In this document: positions 6,650 through 15,285 of the stretch, one piece after another | Position numbering within the stretch: position 1 is the first letter of the stretch | Layout: every line of letters begins with the position of its first letter | Source of the DNA: Pedobacter sp. | GTDB lineage: Bacteria; Bacteroidota; Bacteroidia; Sphingobacteriales; Sphingobacteriaceae | Assembly: GCA_028287885.1 (NCBI GenBank) | Contig: JAQBOT010000392.1 | Coordinates: 1-17,063, forward strand | Direction of reading: 5' to 3' | Length of the DNA stretch: 17,063 bases | Notes under the pieces: generated by a model | What the model was told of the DNA's origin: nothing | What the model saw: only the letters and a program-made list of their open reading frames with translations | The model's database searches: none | Translations under genes and position numbers: made by a program

Positions 6650-8017
6650 TTAAATCTTAGGTTCCCAACCTTTTTCATAGCTTCTGCCCCACAACTTTTC
6701 TGCTTCTTTATCACCAATGATATGTCCGTTTTTAGGATCAAGTTTCAAATCACGACCTACCCTCCAGGAAATATTCCCCAATTGCATGGCCATTACGCTC
6801 TTATAACCCAGTTCAACATCACAATTTGGACGGCGGTTATTCTTAATTGCATCCAGGAAATCGGCCATGTGCAAACTATCCATACCCAGACTTGGACTTG
6901 CCGTATTTCTTCCAGCCAAAGCTTCTCCGTTAGCTTCTGACTTAACGTCCTGAAGTAATTTTCCGTCCAGGTCATATATTTTATAGGCATCCTCTCCAGT
7001 ATCCAGGCTGCCTTTTTCGCCATAAAAAATTATCCCTCTTTCCTGGCCTTCCACCTTTCTTCCATTACAACTCCGGTTCTCCCACAACAAAGAAACACGC
7101 CCCGGATATTCGATTGTTACCAACTGTGTATCCGGCGTTTGCCAGTCGTCCTGAAATTGATACCTTCCACCAATGGAGCTCACGCGAATCGGAAAATCTA
7201 CACCAAGTCCCCAACGCGCAACATCTACCTCATGTGTGCCGTTATTTAAGGCTTCACCTGTGCCATAGTTCCAGAACCAATGCCAGTTGTAATGGATCAA
7301 ACCGTCTTTATATTCTGCACGTGGAGCAGGTCCCTGCCAAAGGTCATAATCCAGCCAATCGGGAACTGCACCAGGCTTCAGGAAAGTTTCTTTACGGGTA
7401 TTTGTATACCAGGTTTTGGCCATATAGACCCGCCCGATAATGCCCTCGTGCAAAAGCTGAATTCCTTTAGTTAGTATCGGAGCTGAACGCCGCTGTGCAC
7501 CCATTTGCACAACCCTGTTGTATTTTCTTGCCGCTGCGACGGCCATTTCTCCCTCCCGGGGATTGTGACTCAAAGGTTTTTCCACATAAACATGTTTTCC
7601 TGCCTGACAGGCCATGATCGTCAAAGGCGCATGCCAGTGATCCGGCGTAGCCGTATATATCGCATCTACAGATTTATCTTCTAAAACCCTCCGCAGGTCA
7701 GCTTCAGATTTTGGAACTGCAGTCTGACCTCCTTTTGCAATGGTTTGCATGGCTTTCGGAATTGCCCGTTTATCTACGTCACAAACCGTAACGATCTGGG
7801 CATTCTTCAGGCGTGCAATCGTGCCGCTCATACTGTTCCCACGGCTATTTACACCAATGACGGCCATATTGACCCGCTCGTTTGATCCCATAATATTCCG
7901 GTAACTTTTGGCGCTGGTCCCTATACCTGCCCCGCCAAATGCATTGTTTCCAATGGTTAAAGCTGCAGTACCAATCCCTAATTTTTTAATAAAATCTCTT
8001 CTCGAATTATTGCTCAT
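6650..8017 (-). CDS. Tat-exported Gfo/Idh/MocA oxidoreductase A
   Basis: A 455-residue NAD(P)-dependent oxidoreductase. Start placed at the ATG at 8017 because it puts the twin-arginine motif SRRDFIKK (5-12) near the N-terminus and leaves a 25-base gap to the previous gene; a longer frame to 8089 would overlap that gene. Rossmann nucleotide site at 52-64 (AVIGVNSRGNSMS, with G-x-N in place of the usual G-x-G). Catalytic EKP at 146-148 (Lys147) and a likely acid/base pair His262 and Asp265 in NNGTHEVDVARW. It resembles the large class of secreted Bacteroidota and Planctomycetota Gfo/Idh/MocA proteins with an extended C-terminal domain. Being sandwiched between two DUF1080 genes suggests it supplies or consumes 3-keto sugars in the periplasm; the reaction direction cannot be read from sequence. 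Confidence 0.9.
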   Translation of the reverse strand: MSNNSRRDFIKKLGIGTAALTIGNNAFGGAGIGTSAKSYRNIMGSNERVNMAVIGVNSRGNSMSGTIARLKNAQIVTVCDVDKRAIPKAMQTIAKGGQTAVPKSEADLRRVLEDKSVDAIYTATPDHWHAPLTIMACQAGKHVYVEKPLSHNPREGEMAVAAARKYNRVVQMGAQRRSAPILTKGIQLLHEGIIGRVYMAKTWYTNTRKETFLKPGAVPDWLDYDLWQGPAPRAEYKDGLIHYNWHWFWNYGTGEALNNGTHEVDVARWGLGVDFPIRVSSIGGRYQFQDDWQTPDTQLVTIEYPGRVSLLWENRSCNGRKVEGQERGIIFYGEKGSLDTGEDAYKIYDLDGKLLQDVKSEANGEALAGRNTASPSLGMDSLHMADFLDAIKNNRRPNCDVELGYKSVMAMQLGNISWRVGRDLKLDPKNGHIIGDKEAEKLWGRSYEKGWEPKI

Positions 8018-8042
8018 GACTAAATTTTTGATGTGTTTATAG

Positions 8043-8765
8043 CTATAATATTTTGACCTTAATATTTTTAAAGGCGACCTGATCTCCATGGTCCTGAAGT
8101 AAAATGTGGCCTTTTTTAACGGCTCCGAATGGAGGCTGGGTGTCCTTGAACTTACTTAGCTTCCATGCTTCCTTATAGGCCTCGCTATCACGGTCAAACG
8201 AGAGCACCTTTACCCCGTTCAGGTAGTGGATAACTTTAGATCCCTTTACAACAATTCTGGCGTGATTCCATTCTCCTACCCGATTTGGAACTTGTTTTTC
8301 CAAGGGCAGCAAATCGTAAAGCGTGGCTTGAAGGCGGTTACCATTCCGGCCATTCTTAGCGTCTGGATGCTTATCATTATCCAGTATCTGGTATTCAAGG
8401 CCAAGCCATCCACCCTGATCATACTTGGTGAACAAGTATTTAATACCGCTATTTCCACCTTCGCTTAGCTTGAAGTCAACGGAGAGATCAAAATCTCCGT
8501 ATTCATCTTTCGTAATGATGTCACTTCCGTGTTCCTCCCCGACTTTTTTGTTCATCAATATTCCATCTTGGATCACCCAGCCAGTTGCCGGGGGATCATT
8601 TTTTCCAACCGCAGTCCAACCCTCCAGGTTTTTGCCATTAAACAGGAGCTTCCAGCCTTGTCTCTCATCCTGCTTAGAGAGCATATTGGGTTTTTCTTGC
8701 GCAGATAGTGTATTTACGGACAAGAATGCGATGATAAAGCAGGCAATTATTTTTGAATACATCAT
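8043..8765 (-). CDS. DUF1080 (3-keto-disaccharide hydrolase) protein A
   Basis: A 240-residue exported protein: signal peptide 1-22 (cut after SAQ or just before the Gln), then one DUF1080/PF06439 domain (about 37-240). Landmarks are LFNGKNLEGW (41-50), NSGIKYLF (105-112), GLEYQILD (122-129), HPDAK-x-GR-x-GNR (133-144), LYDL (149-152), GEWN (164-167), HYLNG (180-184) and LLQDHG (222-227), all of which recur in the C-domain of protein C. The family adopts a concanavalin-like fold and includes enzymes acting on 3-keto-disaccharides or 3-keto-glycosides. It is the first enzyme gene after susD (44 bases), so it may act first or most abundantly. Two adjacent ATGs (8765, 8762) are equivalent starts. 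Confidence 0.9.
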   Translation of the reverse strand: MMYSKIIACFIIAFLSVNTLSAQEKPNMLSKQDERQGWKLLFNGKNLEGWTAVGKNDPPATGWVIQDGILMNKKVGEEHGSDIITKDEYGDFDLSVDFKLSEGGNSGIKYLFTKYDQGGWLGLEYQILDNDKHPDAKNGRNGNRLQATLYDLLPLEKQVPNRVGEWNHARIVVKGSKVIHYLNGVKVLSFDRDSEAYKEAWKLSKFKDTQPPFGAVKKGHILLQDHGDQVAFKNIKVKIL

Positions 8766-8809
8766 GTCTTATTTAGTGTAATTAATGTGATAATTAGTGA
8801 TTCTAAGTA

Positions 8810-10381
8810 TTAGATTTGGGTATAACCCTTATTTTGTATGATTTTCAGAGGATTAGACTGCATCACCGTCATTGGTATCGGATAAGCCAATGCGCTTTCG
8901 CTCCAGGCGAAGGTGTTATAACCGTCCAATCGCTGTTCTTCAATCATAGCTGCCTGTGCGCGGCCCGTACGCACCAGGTCAAACCAGCGGTGATTTTCAA
9001 ATGCAAGTTCTACCCGTCTTTCCTTCTCTATGGCGAGTAACAGCGTCTCATCATTAGGGAATTCGGCCAAAATAAAGTCATGCAGTAAATTAGCAGACGG
9101 TGGAATTGCTGGGTCACCTGGCGTATTTCTTGCACGTTGGCGAATCTTATTCATGTAAAGTATAGCGGCATTTTTATCGCCCGCTCCACGAACTTGTGCT
9201 TCAGCATACATTAGGTATACATCTGCCAGGCGCAGTTCAATCCAATTGTTCCCATTATCCGAACCGCTTGAGGCAATGTCATAATATTTTACGACATACC
9301 TTTCTGCCTGGAAAGCACCTGTCTTCGCATTTACCCAACCATCCCGCATAGAAACGAATTTCCTTGGATCACCAACCTCATAAGCGCTGGACATGCTTCC
9401 GGTTGGAGAGTTTTCGCCTCCTTTATCACCCACCAAAACAACTTCTTTATCGGAGAACCTTGGCGCAAAGTTGTTGTTCCAGGGACTTCCTGTTGCGGCA
9501 TTCGGAGAACCTTTTAAATATTGAATTTCAAAAAGTGATTCAGAACTATTCTTTTTAGAAACATCAAACAGGTCTTTGTAGCTTGGAACCAGGGAATAAG
9601 TGGAATTGCTGATCACTTCAAGCAATTTCTGACTCGCTAAGCCGTAGTATTCGGCGCCCTTATTCAAGGGATAACCTGCCATTGTCAAATACACCTTTCC
9701 GAGTAATGCCGATGCGCCACCCTTAGTTACACGACCGCGATCAATACCACCATATGTTTGAGGCAGATTGGCTTCTGCAAACTTCAAATCTTCGACGATG
9801 AAGTCATACATGTCCTGTAGCGGTGCACGGCCAAGTTCATAGGCTTCCGCCTGACTGAGTTCCTTATCTACCTTAATGGTACCAAGCATTTGCCCGTTTA
9901 TAGCCTCCCCGCCGAAAGCTCGGTTCAGCCAGAAATAAACTAAAGCCCTTAGGAAACGTGCTTCAGCTACATACTGGGTTCTTAACTTTTCATCGGTAAA
10001 CGTCGCAGCATCCGCACGTCCAATTACCAGATTGCATCGCAGTATGGTTTTATAACTATTGTCCCATAAGTCGGTAACAAAGTTATTTTCCGGCAACAGC
10101 GGAGATGCAAATTCGTCTATCCCCTTTTCATTTGCCGGATTGCCGGAAAGCCAGGAATACGTCGAATTGTCTGATCGGATTTCTCCAATTCGTACATAGG
10201 TAGCGTTGTACAAATCACGAAGATTTCCATAGGCAGAAAGTGTCGCCTGATTGATGTCCTGCTGATTTTTGTAGAAGGTGTTGGAGTTCAAATTTGAAGG
10301 CGGAGCCAGGTCTATGAAGTCCTTTTTGCAGGAAACGAGCTGAATGACAACCGCCAGGAACAATAAACTAATCTTTTTCAT
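8810..10381 (-). CDS. SusD/RagB-type surface glycan-binding lipoprotein
   Basis: A 523-residue lipoprotein. The signal peptide ends in a lipobox LVSC with Cys18 as the lipidated residue; KKD after it could serve surface export, as in other Bacteroidota lipoproteins. The body has the SusD layout: TPR-like helical N-terminal half (alanine- and leucine-rich segments such as EARFLRALVYFWLNRAFGGE) and the C-terminal hallmark EKERRVELAFENHRWFDLVR at 452-471, with the usual YPIP segment near the end. It forms the lid of the SusC pore and binds the incoming ligand at the outer surface. It begins 27 bases after the susC stop, the standard pairing. The ligand cannot be deduced from the sequence. Confidence 0.95.
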   Translation of the reverse strand: MKKISLLFLAVVIQLVSCKKDFIDLAPPSNLNSNTFYKNQQDINQATLSAYGNLRDLYNATYVRIGEIRSDNSTYSWLSGNPANEKGIDEFASPLLPENNFVTDLWDNSYKTILRCNLVIGRADAATFTDEKLRTQYVAEARFLRALVYFWLNRAFGGEAINGQMLGTIKVDKELSQAEAYELGRAPLQDMYDFIVEDLKFAEANLPQTYGGIDRGRVTKGGASALLGKVYLTMAGYPLNKGAEYYGLASQKLLEVISNSTYSLVPSYKDLFDVSKKNSSESLFEIQYLKGSPNAATGSPWNNNFAPRFSDKEVVLVGDKGGENSPTGSMSSAYEVGDPRKFVSMRDGWVNAKTGAFQAERYVVKYYDIASSGSDNGNNWIELRLADVYLMYAEAQVRGAGDKNAAILYMNKIRQRARNTPGDPAIPPSANLLHDFILAEFPNDETLLLAIEKERRVELAFENHRWFDLVRTGRAQAAMIEEQRLDGYNTFAWSESALAYPIPMTVMQSNPLKIIQNKGYTQI

Positions 10382-10408
10382 ATTATTAAAATATAAGATC
10401 TAATGAAT

Positions 10409-13400
10409 TTAAAATGTGAAGTTTGCGCCAAGGATGAAGGTTCGCGCGGTTGGATATCCAAGGTAATCGCCTCCCTTGGTCAATCCGGTGCCCTCACTGC
10501 TCGTCTCTGGATCATAACCAGAGTATTTGGTGATAGTAAACAGGTTACTTCCTGTCACATAAACGCGTAAGCCCTTTAGCTTCAACTTTTGTGTAAAGCT
10601 TTTATTGAAATCATAAGCAAAGTTCAGATTTCTAAGTCTGATATAGGATGCATCCTGAATCCATGCCGATGAAGGATCCCGCTGCCATCCGGATGGTGTC
10701 CTTGTTGCCCTGAAGTGAATTCCGTCTCCTGGTTCTTCAACGGAGCGCCAGCGATCCACCTGCTCAATCATACCATTACGATCCCCGTGGTAAATACCAA
10801 CCATCCTTTTGTAAAAGCTAAATAATTCTGCTCCGTATGATGCGGTAAACTGAACGCCCAAAGAAAAGTTTTTGTAGGAGAAGTTGTTGGTCAGGCCTGC
10901 AGTGAAATCGGGATTGTTATTTCCTAAAATCGTTTTATCATTCTGATTAAGAATTCCATCATTATTTATATCAGCATACCTTCCGTCACCCACTTTATCT
11001 GCGCCAAGGTGTGGATAGCGATCCAACTCCTCCTGACTTTGGAATACGCCTTCATACCTGTAGCCATAGAAACTCGCAATCGGAGCACCTATAGTTGTAA
11101 TAAAAGCATTATTGGCATTCGGAGCACTGCCATAAATCGGACGTCTGTCTGGGCCAACTTCAAGAACTTTATTCTTATTAAACGAAATGTTGAAGTTTGT
11201 GCTCCATTTAAAGGTATTGATCAGGTTTCTGGTCGTAACCAAGAACTCCATTCCCCGGTTTTGCACCTTTCCAATGTTCTGGATTTGTGAGGAGTAACCG
11301 GTAATCACAGGCACAGGAACGTTCAATAACAAGTCTATCGACTGGCTGTCATAGAAATCTCCTTCTACCCGGATGCGGTCTTTCATTAACCCGAATTCAA
11401 ATCCCAGGTTATATTGTCTTGTCTTCTCCCAACCAAGATCATCATTTGACATGGTGTTTGGATTGGATGTATTTTGAAGTGCATTTCCTGTCGGATAAAA
11501 TCCAGAAGAAAGAAGTCCGATCGCAGAATAATCACCAATTCTGTTGTTCCCAACTATACCGTAGCCGGCACGAATTTTAAGATCACTGATAGCAGTGACA
11601 TCTTTCATGAATTTTTCCTGAGAAACTCTCCAGCCCAGAGACAGTGAAGGGAACGTGCCCCACTTTTTATTCATACCAAAACGCGAGGAACCGTCACCCC
11701 GAAAAGTAGCAGTGATCAGGTAACGGTCATCATATGAATAATTAACACGGCCTAAGTAAGAGATCATTGAATAGTTCGACTCGTCGCTAGTAAGGGCATA
11801 CATTGTACCTGCATTCAATGTGTGGATCGCGTCGTTAGCAAAACCACGGGCTTCCCCAAACATGTTGTTATAGGTATGCTTTTGAGTTGTGTAACCAACC
11901 AGGCCTGATAAGGCGTGCTTACTTCCAAAGGTATGTGCATAGTTCAGCGTATTTTCAATTACCCAGTCGTAATCAGTACCCCGTTGATTGACTGCCCTGG
12001 CGGGACGTGGTCCCTTTGAAGCATCAAAATCTATATAGGAGGCTTCAAAGATCTTTTGTTGATTGTCCTGAATTCCACCATTCACATTTACCCTGTATTT
12101 CAGATCCTTTATAATCTCCCACTCCGCAAACACGGTTCCCAACCAGCCATAACGTTTACGGGTATTTAAAACCTGTTCTGCAATCCCGATTGGATTGGAA
12201 ACATCCCCTGGAAAGATTTCCGGATTTCTAAGCATAGACCCATAAGTACCATCGTCATTTTTTCCCGGAAAGATCGGCGGCAGCTGCAAGGCGAACATGA
12301 CAGGAGAATATTTTCCATTTTCCTGCTCTCTTCCATTAGCCGAATAGGCCATTAAATTCATTCCAAGGGAAATACTTTTACTGACCTTGGAATTAACGTT
12401 GGTACGGAAATTAAAGCGGTCATAGTTTGTTCCCAATACAATTCCCTCCTGTTTTGCATAACTTCCTGCAAAAGTATATTGGGTGTTTTCAGAACCTCCG
12501 GAAACAGACAGCTCATTTTGCTGGGTCAGGGCTCTTCTGTATAATAAATCCTGCCAATCATTATCGGGCAAGGTTGCCACGGAAGCCGGATCACGGAAAT
12601 TGTATTTGTAACCGTTGGTACCATCAGGTATATTGTATTGGGTGCTCGCGCCCGAATACAAGTTCCGTCTGGTGTTCGGATCATTAATCGTATGTGGTGT
12701 CTGGTTTGGATCTGAGGTCAACACCTGAGCATCAAGCCAGGCTTGGTTTCTACCGTCCATAAACCATTGTACATACTGGTCCCTATTCATCATATCTATC
12801 TTTTTGCCGAGTTCCTGAAAACCTACAAATGAACTCACGTTGATCGTTGGCGGTCCAACTTTACCTTTTTTCGTTGTTACGATAACCACACCGTTGGCAC
12901 CTCGGGATCCATAAATAGCTGTCGAAGAAGCATCCTTTAAAACCTGGATGCTTTCAATATCAGCCGTATTCAAGAGGCGAAAGGCGTTACCTTCCATCGG
13001 ATACCCGTCCACGACATATAAAGGATCATTGGACTGCGTTATTGACCCAACGCCCCTTACGCGTATCGAAAGCCCCTCACCTCCAGGGGCACCACCAGTT
13101 TGCTGAACCTGAACACCTGCCATTTGGCCGGCTATGGCTTCGCCGAAGTTCAATGATGGACGCTCCTTGATGCTTTCCGCAGAAACAGAAGATACGGCAG
13201 TTGTAATATTTGACTTCTTCTGAGTTCCATAACCGATAACAACCACCTCATCCAGGGCAGATGATTCTTCCAGGAGGGTCACATTTACCGTCTGGTTGTC
13301 TCCTACTGATATTTCTTTACTCGCAAATCCGATCATGCTAAACACCAATGTCGCATTGGCAGGCACGGAGATGCTATACACGCCATTGGCATTACTGATT

Positions 13401-13936
13401 GTGGCTATGCTTGTTCCTTTTACCTTGACACTTACACTGGGAATTGGAGCATTGCCTTTATCCACAACTTTGCCCTTAATAACTTTATCCTGTTGTTTTT
13501 GAATTTGATCAACTGCGCTGGCCCCATTCGAGCTTTTCTTGATCAGTATGTCTTTATTGATGATCTGGAAAGAATACGGCAGGTTTTTCAAACATTCGCG
13601 CATTGTCTCCGCAACTGTGGAGTTTTTCAGGTCAATTGAAACGACCTTACTGGCAAGATCATTGCTATTATACAATAATGCATAGCCGGTTTGGCGTTTG
13701 ATCGACTTGAACACCTGTTCCATCGTCAAATTGTTTGCGTACAATGTTACCTTTTGGGTCTGTGCCTTTGCAGATCCCTCGGCAACCACAAACAATATAA
13801 AGAAAAAGGTAAGCTGGAGACTTTTCTTTATCTCCCATTTACTCAGAAAGGAGAATTTTTGTGAGACCAAATGTAGAGTTCGCAAAAATTCAGATAACAG
13901 CATAGAGAATGCCATTGAATAGCGGTTCACGTTCAT
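10409..13936 (-). CDS. SusC/RagA-type TonB-dependent transducer with STN domain
   Basis: A 1175-residue outer-membrane TonB-dependent receptor. Order: an unusually long charged N-region (1-38), signal sequence core (about 39-57, cut near AKA/Q59), STN domain (about 61-133) that contacts an anti-sigma factor in the periplasm, CarboxypepD_reg-like beta-sandwich (about 151-222), TonB-box-like DEVVVIGYG (229-237), plug (about 240-357, with IRVRG, YVVDG and ANGVVIVTTKKG), then a barrel to the C-terminal phenylalanine (LGANFTF). A D-x-N-x-D-G calcium-loop-like motif lies near residue 987, as in many SusC proteins. With the following susD it should import oligosaccharides or glycosides using TonB energy. 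The STN domain plus fecR and ECF sigma genes just upstream make it a signal transducer too. In-frame ATGs at 13915 and 13903 are alternative starts that shorten the N-region. Confidence 0.95.
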   Translation of the reverse strand: MNVNRYSMAFSMLLSEFLRTLHLVSQKFSFLSKWEIKKSLQLTFFFILFVVAEGSAKAQTQKVTLYANNLTMEQVFKSIKRQTGYALLYNSNDLASKVVSIDLKNSTVAETMRECLKNLPYSFQIINKDILIKKSSNGASAVDQIQKQQDKVIKGKVVDKGNAPIPSVSVKVKGTSIATISNANGVYSISVPANATLVFSMIGFASKEISVGDNQTVNVTLLEESSALDEVVVIGYGTQKKSNITTAVSSVSAESIKERPSLNFGEAIAGQMAGVQVQQTGGAPGGEGLSIRVRGVGSITQSNDPLYVVDGYPMEGNAFRLLNTADIESIQVLKDASSTAIYGSRGANGVVIVTTKKGKVGPPTINVSSFVGFQELGKKIDMMNRDQYVQWFMDGRNQAWLDAQVLTSDPNQTPHTINDPNTRRNLYSGASTQYNIPDGTNGYKYNFRDPASVATLPDNDWQDLLYRRALTQQNELSVSGGSENTQYTFAGSYAKQEGIVLGTNYDRFNFRTNVNSKVSKSISLGMNLMAYSANGREQENGKYSPVMFALQLPPIFPGKNDDGTYGSMLRNPEIFPGDVSNPIGIAEQVLNTRKRYGWLGTVFAEWEIIKDLKYRVNVNGGIQDNQQKIFEASYIDFDASKGPRPARAVNQRGTDYDWVIENTLNYAHTFGSKHALSGLVGYTTQKHTYNNMFGEARGFANDAIHTLNAGTMYALTSDESNYSMISYLGRVNYSYDDRYLITATFRGDGSSRFGMNKKWGTFPSLSLGWRVSQEKFMKDVTAISDLKIRAGYGIVGNNRIGDYSAIGLLSSGFYPTGNALQNTSNPNTMSNDDLGWEKTRQYNLGFEFGLMKDRIRVEGDFYDSQSIDLLLNVPVPVITGYSSQIQNIGKVQNRGMEFLVTTRNLINTFKWSTNFNISFNKNKVLEVGPDRRPIYGSAPNANNAFITTIGAPIASFYGYRYEGVFQSQEELDRYPHLGADKVGDGRYADINNDGILNQNDKTILGNNNPDFTAGLTNNFSYKNFSLGVQFTASYGAELFSFYKRMVGIYHGDRNGMIEQVDRWRSVEEPGDGIHFRATRTPSGWQRDPSSAWIQDASYIRLRNLNFAYDFNKSFTQKLKLKGLRVYVTGSNLFTITKYSGYDPETSSEGTGLTKGGDYLGYPTARTFILGANFTF

Positions 13937-14040
13937 TAAATTAAGGTTAGTATTTGGTTAGACTTTGATTTTTTTGGATGTATTGGGCCCGTTCGTATTT
14001 CCTGAGCCTATTCCACCTGTTTTTTAGTTTTCATATTCTC
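13937..14040. other. Gap between fecR and susC genes
   Basis: This 104-base gap is where an ECF-dependent promoter for the susC operon would be expected. I see no TAnnTTTG box on the minus strand, which fits use of a specialised sigma factor, but I cannot define an ECF motif from a single site. No terminator hairpin is visible after fecR. Confidence 0.3.
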
Positions 14041-15210
14041 TTATTTATGTTGTCTATTTTTTGCAGTTATGATCACTTGCTTTACCTCAGCCTTATTTAA
14101 AACTCTATAGTTTAAATCAAAGAAGGTCAAAAATTCCAATGCTTTTTCAAGAGAATCCTCACGGTGAACCTCGCCCCATAACTTGATATTTGGTATTTTT
14201 GGATCGATTTTAAAATCCACATTATACCAGCGTGCCAGTTGCCGGCTAACATTGGCAAGGTCTGAGTTTCGGAATTGAAACAACCCGGTTCGCCAGGCAA
14301 CTTCATTATCTACATCAACCTTTGAAACTTCGATCTTCGCATGTTCATTAAGCGTCGATTGTTCACCGGGCCTAAGTATGATCGTATGTTTCAGTTTATT
14401 TTCTAAAACTTTTACTTTTCCTTCAAGTAAGGTCGTTTTTGTTGTCGGTTCATCCGCATAACTGGAAACATTGAAATGAGTGCCCAAGACCTGTACCTGT
14501 TGGCGGCGTGTTAACACCTCAAATGGGTGAGACTTATTCTTCGCTACCTCGAAATAGGCTTCACCATCGAGCTCAATATGCCTGGTTTTGCCGGAAAATG
14601 TAGTTGGAAATTTTAAAGAGGAGACAGCATTGATCCAAATGCGGGTACCATCAGTCAATATCACCTGGAATTGCGCAGCCCTTGAAGTCGTTAATACATT
14701 CAGTATGCGGGAAGATTCGTTGGCCGTGTTAGGTGATAAAGTTGAAAATTCAATTACATCTTTCTCAAGCTTGCTGATTTGAACCCCTTGCTGCTGTGCA
14801 AGTATTCCGATGGGTGCTTCAGCCAATGATACTTTACGTCCGTCAGCCAGGGTCAGGAATGATTTACCAAGTTGAGTGGTAGGTAGGGCGGCGTGCCCGG
14901 TTGCGGACAGGCGCGGCCCAGCCTCCAACTGCTTCTGTGAACAATAATAATATAGCCCGATTGATAAAGAAAGGATAATAGAGATGGACGCAGCAATGGG
15001 AAGCGAAAAATTCAAAGATCTCTTTTTCCGGCTTCCAGGTAACCTATTATAAACAGCTTCAAGATCTTGGCTTACCTGATCCTCAGAAACGTTTGTTGCT
15101 GCCTTTTTGATCTGTTCATCGTACCATGCGTGCAGCAATGACAGTTCTTCTTCGGAACACTGCTTATTTTTTAATTTATCAAGAAGTTGCCTTAATTTCT
15201 CCGCTTCCAT
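14041..15210 (-). CDS. FecR-like anti-sigma factor
   Basis: A 389-residue single-pass inner-membrane regulator. The start is the ATG at 15210; the frame can be read from a TTG at 15216, but ATG is likelier. Counted from that ATG: cytoplasmic N-terminal helical region (about 1-60) that should hold the sigma factor, with KQCSEEELSLLHAWYDE (16-32) typical of this group; basic GSRKKR then a membrane segment (about 69-89); periplasmic FecR domain (about 170-268, with ILTDGTRIWINAVSSLKFP and LDGEAYFEV); and a C-terminal DUF4974-like domain (about 310-383) that meets the receptor STN domain. It lies 75 bases after the sigma gene and before susC, the standard cell-surface-signalling order. It would keep the sigma factor inactive until the loaded receptor signals. 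Confidence 0.93.
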   Translation of the reverse strand: MEAEKLRQLLDKLKNKQCSEEELSLLHAWYDEQIKKAATNVSEDQVSQDLEAVYNRLPGSRKKRSLNFSLPIAASISIILSLSIGLYYYCSQKQLEAGPRLSATGHAALPTTQLGKSFLTLADGRKVSLAEAPIGILAQQQGVQISKLEKDVIEFSTLSPNTANESSRILNVLTTSRAAQFQVILTDGTRIWINAVSSLKFPTTFSGKTRHIELDGEAYFEVAKNKSHPFEVLTRRQQVQVLGTHFNVSSYADEPTTKTTLLEGKVKVLENKLKHTIILRPGEQSTLNEHAKIEVSKVDVDNEVAWRTGLFQFRNSDLANVSRQLARWYNVDFKIDPKIPNIKLWGEVHREDSLEKALEFLTFFDLNYRVLNKAEVKQVIITAKNRQHK

Positions 15211-15285
15211 AAACAAGGTTCTGAACTGTATAGTCCGTTAACCTGGCGACAGGGCGTAGAAGAAAAAGAGAAATGTTTAAAATAA

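Noticed and set aside
6646..6741. A 32-residue N-terminal extension of DUF1080 protein B
   Set aside because: It overlaps the end of the oxidoreductase A gene and would place the signal peptide inside the protein; the ATG at 6645 gives a normal exported protein.
8018..8089. A 24-residue N-terminal extension of oxidoreductase A
   Set aside because: It overlaps the end of DUF1080 A and moves the twin-arginine motif away from the N-terminus; the ATG at 8017 fits a Tat signal.
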